A stretch of DNA of 64,000 nucleotides from Adiantum capillus-veneris (lineage: Eukaryota; Streptophyta; Polypodiopsida; Polypodiales; Pteridaceae), in the NCBI GenBank assembly GCA_014529385.2, contig CM043968.1:9034648-9098647 (forward strand), read 5' to 3'. The notes beneath the pieces were generated by a model. The model was given only the letters and a program-made list of their open reading frames with translations, did not search any database and was not told where the DNA came from. Of this stretch, positions 57,627-64,000 are shown one piece after another. Numbering within the stretch: the first letter of the stretch is position 1; each line of letters starts with the position of its first letter. A program made the position numbers and the translations under genes.

Positions 57627-58894
57627 CTAAGCAAGCACAAAGCAAACCTTGCATTGTTCCAGTTTGAAACTTGCATTGCCGAGATCCTCAAATCCCATTA
57701 TGACAAAGTGTTCCCGAAGATTGGCAAGAGTCCAATGCGGATTCACTGCAAGCACCTCCACCTCATTATTGGGCATGTGGACACGAATTTCAAAGGATTG
57801 AACCTCTTCGGTTGTCAGCTGCAAGGGTATCCATTTTCCACGTTTGTGCATCCACCTCTCGTAGCTAAACCGTGCATACAAGGTGCACCTTGCTTTCAAA
57901 TACCGAAGGCAAATCTGTGTGGGGTACACATTGCACTTCTAACGGTCACCATCATGCAAACCGTCAACATAGCCCCAATTGACACCTAGAATGGTGTCCA
58001 TTGCATCTATGTCAACTTCTTTGCAAACAAACATTGTTGGTGTTTCTACAATCGGCAGAGAGCGGAATGCATGCACAAACAAATGAGAGGGACACTGCCA
58101 ACTAAGACCCACCAATCTGGTTGCCTTACCAAACTTTAGGGACCCTTGGAAATCTTGCAGCACCTTGCGCTTGAAAGAAAGCAAGGCCCAATGGTCTGGA
58201 GTTGGCCATTCTACACTCTGCAATGAGGGTGTCTCCATAGCTTCTAACCTACCATAGCTTTGGCTTGACTTCGGCACCACGTACTTGTGGGAGTACATGA
58301 ATATTCGTTGCTCGATAAGTTTTTTCGATGAGACATTAGGAAACATAAGCTCCCCAATGTGAGCATGCACAACCATGAACGTGCCCGAGAGGCACTCAAG
58401 CGGTTTCTCCTCAACTAAGCTGGATGGAAAAACATCTTTACAAATGCCCTTAGTCAAACATAATGATCGCATAAACGTAAACATGACATATGCATGGGAT
58501 AGCTAAACCATGAGGACTTACAATGAGGTGCAAATTGAGTTGAAGCTCTCTTGAGGTGGATCTCGTCTGCACTGTACACGTTTTGCATGATGGCCACCAT
58601 TCCGGACTTGGTTTCTTTGAATGCCAATAGTCTTCCCTTCCAATGACGTTCCAATACTCCTCGACATCGTACGCGATGAGGTCCATCACGTGACGGCTGC
58701 ATGTAGACCCATGAACCCTTCTTGAATACCTGTGGGATCCATCCCCCCTCTGAATTTTTTGTGTTGTGCAACACAATCTCCTCTATCTCTGGTTTGGGCC
58801 GTCTATGCGTGTTAGCGGTGGACATGCTTGGGAAGTTGGGCTTAGGAAGGGATTTGAAATGGGTGGGAGAAAGGCGAGGGAGAGAAGTGGGCAA
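57627..58894 (-). CDS. transposon gene a, unrecognised protein (two exons or more)
   Basis: I do not recognise this protein. It starts at 58894 (MPTSLPRLSP) or 58825 (MSTANTHRRPKPEIEE). Exon 1 runs to a strong donor (ATT/GTAAGT) at ~58520, with WIPQVFKKGSWVYMQPSRDG and VLERHWKGRLLAFKET. An acceptor near 58420-58440 opens the next block to 57939 (LECLSGTFMVVHAHIGELMFPNV, YSHKYVVPKSS, WALLSFKRKVLQDF). One stop near 57937 separates it from 57929-57627 (YPTQICLRYLKARCTLYARFSYERWMHKRGKW, ending at a possible donor near 57652). Trp/Arg-rich segments suggest a globular, possibly nucleic-acid-contacting protein; no motif proves it. Confidence 0.5.
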
Positions 58895-59413
58895 GGCTGT
58901 GGGCTATTGTGTGTGGGTACTGTGGAGAGAGAATGAGGAGCTGAGGAGAGGGTGAGGTGAGCTGCCTATGGTGGCTATGGTGGCTTTGATAGTGGAGATA
59001 GAGAAAGAGGGGAGGAGTGAGAGGTAGCAAGGATAGTGGAGCTGTGGGCTATGGGGTGTCGGACTGTGGAGGGTTGATGGAGGTGTGAGAGAAAGGGGAG
59101 CTATGGAGAGAGGAAGAGAGTGGTGGAAAGCTTTTGGCTATGACTGCCTTGACTGTAGAGAGAGAATGGGAGGAGGGAGAAGAGGGAGAGTGTGGGAGAG
59201 AAAAGTAGTGAGGGAGAGAGAGAAAAGTAGATTTTGGGGGGGGAAATTGACTTTTTTAAGTTAGTTTATGTTTTGGGGCAGTTTTGGAGGCAAATGAGTA
59301 AATTTTGAAACTTTAAAAAAAAAAATCATTTTTTATGGTTTTTAAGCATGCGCGTTTTTTTTTTTTGGGGTCCCTCCCTCTTTTATGACACCTCTTTCCT
59401 CCTATTTACCCCG
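58840..59413. promoter_or_regulatory. GA-rich right subterminal region
   Basis: Strongly purine-rich (GAGAGAGG words repeated over ~400 bp), upstream of gene a on the minus strand. It may hold its promoter. No TATA element that I can place confidently. Confidence 0.4.
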
Positions 59414-59440
59414 CCCCCCCCCCCCCCCCCCCCCCCCCCC
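59414..59440. repeat. subterminal poly-C tract (27 C)
   Basis: Mirror of the left poly-G tract; read inward from the right end it is G27 then CGGGGTAAA, comparable to the left G-tract-TAAA. Confidence 0.9.
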
Positions 59441-59578
59441 ATCCTACCTCCCACCTCTCTCTAAGAACCAAGCATTGAAGAGGGAGACAATTAAGCTGCA
59501 CCTCTACCATTCCTCCCCCTCTAAGTGATATCCCAAGAGCCCTCTCATTGGTTCTCCCTTAAGCCTTCACTAATCAAA

Positions 59579-59611
59579 AAGGCCCAAGGAGAGTCCATAT
59601 TTTTCCTAATG
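59579..59611 (-). repeat. right terminal inverted repeat
   Basis: Reverse complement of 49759-49791 apart from one base, ending TTTTTCCTAATG. Confidence 0.92.
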
Positions 59612-61415
59612 TATGGCTATCTTCGCTTTTACATCGTGCATAGGGGTGCATGCGTTAGGGGACTTTCCCCATATCTCCTTGAAAACCCCCCGTTAACTTG
59701 TTACTTGGCTAGATGAACCAAACATACATTAAAATTTTAAAGATAAAACATAAAATTATGGTCCATTTGTGTGTAAATTTTTATCTTATAGAGGGCCTAT
59801 ATATATTCATTTTCTTACTTGATATCTATTTAAATAGTTACACCTAGGTGTGCGTTATTTTTTGCCCAAGTATGCTAGTTACATTGGCTCACCGCGCTTG
59901 CATAATTTCTCTTATCATTGTGCATACCCCCTTTTTTCATAATAATGTCTATTCATGCTAACCTCCCTAAACCTTGGTATGACCTTACTCTAAGAAAAAT
60001 GCACAAAAATACTTTTCAATCAGTCATTCAATTTTTACTATAAAATTAATTTCAATAATTTTTCCTTTACATCAAGTAGATAGAATTGCATCATTCTATC
60101 AATTTAAAAAAATAAGGGTTTTCTTTTTAATTTTCTTTTATGTATCATATATTATATCTACCATCATCATGGACACTATGTGTTCATCATTATAGATTTT
60201 ATGAGCAGTCCATCTACTCGCTTGTTTGGTTCTTCCATCATGTATATATATTATATTCAACAATAATACTTCTCCGTGCATATGCTCAAGCCCTTTAGAA
60301 TCTCTTAGGTCATGCAATGATGTATGGAGGGGCTCACTTTTGGAACCTTATAAACGTTCCAATAAACGAGGAACCACTAGACACATGAGCTCAACAGCCT
60401 GCCTATTTTTTTTATGATTTTTGGAGCTTATGGTTTGGAGATAGGATTTTTTTAGTGGACTTCAGTCTATCGACCTCATGCGCACAAAGATATCTAGTCT
60501 TCTCTCTATTCCTTCCACACTTCTACTCACACTACAAACTCATCCTCTCTATCCCTCACCCAAATCTGCAATCTCAATGCTTTCTCTCATCCTCTTCACT
60601 ATCTCCATTTCTCCCTTACCTCCATAGCACTCAAGCACCATTTCTACACACATGTAACTCCAAGTCTTTCTCTAAATCACTTCCGTCTTACCATTCCCTC
60701 TTCACCCATTCCAAAACCACAATAAATAAATTAAAAAACCCAAGTTAGCCTCTACAAAGGGATAATTTTCAACATCATGCACTCAAAATTCTTCATCTCG
60801 ATGGGACTTCAATGACAAATGCAACTATGCAACAACTGTCTACACTTATCGCTTCAACAATCGGTGTACATAAGTGAAATTTTCTAGTTTTTTTATAGCT
60901 TTTACACACTCCATGTGATTTTCCATCCCTCTTGAGGACTTACCCATTGTAAATTTCAACGTAATGTAACTTGTGTACATACCCTAGTCATCTCTTAAGT
61001 TACTAGTCTACTAACATGAATAACCATCGACATGATCATAACATGCCCCTAACCTCAAGAAATGTATAGAGTGAAATGCATCTCCCTCTCTTTCTCTCTG
61101 TTTGTTTGTATTTCTAATTCATATTCTTCTACCATCAATAATGTCCTTCTCTTGAGCCCATATCCATGATGGAGTAGACAAGGAAACCCGCCATATTTTG
61201 ATATTTTAAAAATCCTAATCTTGGTTTACTAGCTTGTAAAATAGGATTATCAATAACCTTAATGAGGGGTCTCCAATATATAAATAGGCCTTCCTTGTAA
61301 ATCATCTTTCGCATAGCACCCCAACACGATATGTGTGAGGAGAGACTAGGTGTAGTCAGCATATTGTGAGTTTCACACATTGGTGCGCTATAGTTTTTGA
61401 TGCTACACATTGCAA

Positions 61416-61420
<5 letters not shown>
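59612..61420. other. no gene seen
   Basis: AT-rich, non-coding. Short ORFs at 60226 and 60455 show no recognisable features. Confidence 0.4.

Positions 61421-61487
<67 letters not shown>
61421..61487. repeat. (TG)n microsatellite
   Basis: About 33 uninterrupted TG units. Confidence 0.97.
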
Positions 61488-61488
<1 letters not shown>

Positions 61489-62101
61489 ACATCTCAAGAT
61501 CATTGTTGTACATTCTTTTCCATCATTCAAAAAATTGATGTTTGGTGCTTCAAAGGAGTGATTTCACTTTCAAATCTTTCTCCATCCACTTGTGCAACTC
61601 GGTTTGATGAATTCAAAGTGATTTGCGTCTTTGAAGTTGTGCTATTTGAGCTTGTTGTGAAAGAAGTTGAGCATGTTTTCATTTCCTAATTCTTGTCCTT
61701 CGTAAGAGGGTAAAGTGGTGAGAGGTCTCTTGCAACCTTAAGACAACGAGTGTGTGTTGGCAATGTTTAGCATTCAACAAGCAGCGATGTAGTTTTCATG
61801 TAAGTCCGTGATAACTTCACAAAGAATAACATAATTGTACAAGTGGTGAACCTAGTATTCACAAGTTTCATTCCATTGTCTCTCCCTTTTTCTCTATATC
61901 TTTCTTTCTACACTCGATGCATCTATTTGGGTAATATTGTTTGTGTGTGTTTTGTTGTGCCTCTTCTTGATCATGACAAGAATTCTCTTGCATCCTAGTT
62001 CACATCCATAAGTAGATGGTGCTACTTTTCTTGTTTGGGTTTGGATGTGGGGTTTTTTTTTTTTGCTTGTGGTTTCCCAACCCCAATTGAGCAGCAAAGG
62101 A
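61488..62101. other. no gene seen
   Basis: Non-coding, with a T-rich stretch near 62050. Nothing recognised. Confidence 0.4.
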
Positions 62102-62508
62102 TCTTTGAGGAATGTTTAGATGTCAATTCTCTTGTCCCCTACCCTAAATCGCCTCAACATAAAGACCTAAGTCATCAGCTACAATGGATTTAGCCACTAG
62201 GAAAATTCAACACGTCAAAGAATTCCTCCAAGACCATATGGTTAAGTTATGTACAACTTGCCAAATTTTTTGGCAAGCCCAAGACCATTGTAGAAACTAT
62301 GCAATTTTTGAGGAGTATTTAGAGGTCGCTTCTCTTGTCGCCTACCCTAAACCGCCTCAATATAAAAACTTATGTCATTAGTTACGATGGATTAAGCCAC
62401 TAGGGAAATTTCAACATGCCAAGGACTTCATCCAAGACCATATGGTTAAGTTATGTCCAACTTGGCAAATTTTTTGGCAAGCCCAAGACAGTTGTAGAAA
62501 CTATGTAG
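62102..62508. repeat. two tandem copies of a ~204-bp sequence
   Basis: 62102-62302 and 62306-62508 share ACCCTAAA/TCGCCTCAA, GACCATATGGTTAAGTTATG and AAATTTTTTGGCAAGCCCAA, with ~10-15% differences. Confidence 0.88.
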
Positions 62509-63856
62509 ATGAAAATCGAACTTAGGTCACTTTCATGGAAGGTAATCAGGTCTTCATGAAGGTTTCAAAGCACTTAGAAAGCTTGAAGACTGGTCTCACA
62601 CATAAGTTATCTTCAAGATATTATGGTTCATTTAAAATACTTAAGTGAGTAGGACAAAATGGCCTACAAATTAGCTCTTCAATCACACTCTGGCTCGCAT
62701 CCACCCACCATTTCATGTAACTTATTCACAACAATTTTTACATTAGAATGAAAATGTTGTTGATCAAATATTTTGGTTGATTTCAGTGGCCTTTGAGTTT
62801 AACGAATGAACTCAAAAGAATCATTGATTCTCATGAGCTATGGACATGATATTATATTCATCATCAACTATTAGTCAAGTGGAATGACAAAGTTTAAGAC
62901 GGTGCCACTTGAAAAAACATAGTTCTTAAGAAGTAATGTACCACCTTTGCTTTTGAGGAACAAAAATTTCCTCCAAGGAGGGACTAATGTCAAGTCGTGA
63001 GTCCTAGGGTGCACGACTCCAAGATGGCATGTATGGGGGTAATCTAAGATGGCATGTATGGGGGTAATCTAGATAAGTTTTACTATGTAGAGAGGTTAGA
63101 TGCAAGGAGTGTATAGGCCATCGACCCCTGCTTCTCACAACAATAGAGCATGAATATTATGCATACCAATATACTTCATACAATTTAAGGATATTTTTTT
63201 GAAACATACATACCCTTCCACGAGTGGGTAGAAGGCTAGGTTTGCAAGCAAGGGCAAGGGATTTAGGCCGGTACTAGGTGCAAGGCATCGATGAAGAATG
63301 AGGGGTTGGGATTGGACAAGTGGCAGAGGAGGGGAAGATGAGCAACAAGGGATTGGGTTGTTGCAGGAGGAATTGGGCACCCCATGAGGAATTTGGGGGC
63401 AAAAGGTGAGTGAGCTGGAGATTGGAGGGCAAGAGGCAAGCATCTTGGGGTGGTTGTGGGAAAGAGATGAGAGCTAGAGAGTGGGGCATAGGGAAGAGAT
63501 GTTTAAAGGATATTGAAGAGCAGCTACACCTATACACATAAAAATGGCCTACTTGCAACACTTGTATGTCCCTAAGACATTAATTATCATGAATGTACAC
63601 ACCACGGGCAGTGCGCACTTACATTTGGGATTGTTTGTTATGTTACTATGATACACCTATAATTCTTTGTCTGCTGTGTCCAAACCTACCCTACACATCT
63701 ATACCATGCTAGTTGAAAATACATAGAATGCTTAGCGGGATGGCCATCAATCATGCATAAGGTAATGAGCACAATGCATATTCTCAAAAGGCGATGCAGA
63801 GCCTGCAAGCAAGCAGTATTATTTTTTATTATGCAATCGACTGCTCTGGTGCAATT
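62509..63856. other. no gene seen; small 25-bp duplication
   Basis: Non-coding. AAGATGGCATGTATGGGGGT plus AATCT is present twice in direct succession at 63021-63070. Minus-strand ORFs around 63135-63561 look spurious. Confidence 0.5.
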
Positions 63857-63960
63857 GAGGGCCGTTGTGCATTTGGTTAGAGTGAAGAACAGTAAGGTCT
63901 TTGTTTACCCTGGCGTGGGTTCGATTCCACTCTGCTTTTTTATGAGGTAAAGGTAATGTG
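63857..63960 (+). other. tRNA-like / SINE-like head with A and B boxes
   Basis: TGGTTAGAGTG (63874-63884) resembles a Pol III A box and GGTTCGATTCC (63918-63928) is a good B box; spacing ~44 bp fits a tRNA-derived promoter. The sequence between does not form a normal anticodon arm that I can see, so a tRNA-derived SINE is likelier than a functional tRNA. It is followed by a T6 run and may continue past the window. Confidence 0.45.
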
Positions 63961-64000
63961 CTGACCTTGAGAGGAATCGAAAGGAATCTATGTGATAAGT

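Larger units (their letters stand above)
49759..59611. mobile_element. 9.85-kb DNA transposon with histone H3-like cargo
   Basis: 33-bp terminal inverted repeats (49759-49791 and 59579-59611, one mismatch, starting CATTAGGAAAAATATGG). Inside each, ~200 bp from the end, is a G tract followed by TAAA. Contents: plus-strand transposase-like gene (50.35-53.18 kb), plus-strand histone H3-like gene (53.37-54.23 kb), hairpin repeats (54.6-55.5 kb), minus-strand gene b (55.64-57.29 kb) and minus-strand gene a (57.6-58.9 kb). The termini (ATTAGG/CCTAAT) are symmetrical with the flanks, so the target duplication cannot be fixed; TA is possible. Superfamily not assigned. Confidence 0.85.

Noticed and set aside
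63753-63950. Small plus-strand ORF at the right edge
   Set aside because: It overlaps the tRNA-like boxes and has no recognisable feature.

Overview
The window looks like repeat-rich intergenic DNA from the nuclear genome of a land plant. The tRNA-iMet and tRNA-Asp-like primer sites, the Ty1/copia and Ty3/gypsy (Tat/Athila-like) polyproteins and the long (CT)n/(CA)n tracts all fit this. I cannot name the species; a seed-free plant or other large plant genome is a guess. I found no intact host housekeeping gene. Almost everything is a transposable element, often nested, mostly on the minus strand and mostly decayed.

1-21 kb: a minus-strand gypsy-type gag (0.27-2.26 kb) has its tRNA-Asp-like PBS and LTR at 3.37-3.95 kb. 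Next is a ~0.92-kb LTR (5056-8604) split by a compact gag-only copia element (5919-8539, TSD ATTAC). To its right lie a polypurine tract, a ~1,150-codon broken coiled-coil ORF (8657-12248), an array of ~285-bp-spaced perfect palindromes (12413-13292), a TTAA-flanked foldback element (13357-14693), an internal polypurine tract (16.24 kb) and a gypsy pol fragment (16.4-21.2 kb).

21-42.7 kb: the same module order recurs: LTR (21.2-22.2 kb), polypurine tract, coiled-coil ORF (22.2-25.6 kb), palindrome array with a different palindrome (25.9-26.7 kb), internal polypurine tract (28.44 kb), then pol and gag (28.6-42.6 kb). This suggests one very large retroelement family, read on the minus strand as gag, RT, RNase H, two H2C2 modules, integrase, protease, basic tail, palindrome array, coiled-coil protein, LTR. 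The protease sits after integrase and is absent from its usual place before RT. A 5.2-kb copia element (31909-37087, TSD TGCAC) splits the RNase H.

42.7-49.7 kb: two deleted copies of the same copia family, then a plus-strand Tat-lineage pol relic with an extra RNase H.

49,759-59,611: a 9.85-kb DNA transposon with 33-bp terminal inverted repeats and subterminal poly-G tracts. Its plus strand carries a spliced DDE-type transposase-like gene followed by a histone H3-like gene; its minus strand carries two unrecognised spliced genes. The convergent middle holds long hairpin repeats. The histone-like gene keeps the ARTKQTAR-type tail start (K4) but lacks K9/S10. This is the most unusual content of the window.

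59.6-64 kb: non-coding DNA with a (TG)n tract, small tandem duplications and a tRNA-like (SINE-like) sequence at the right edge.
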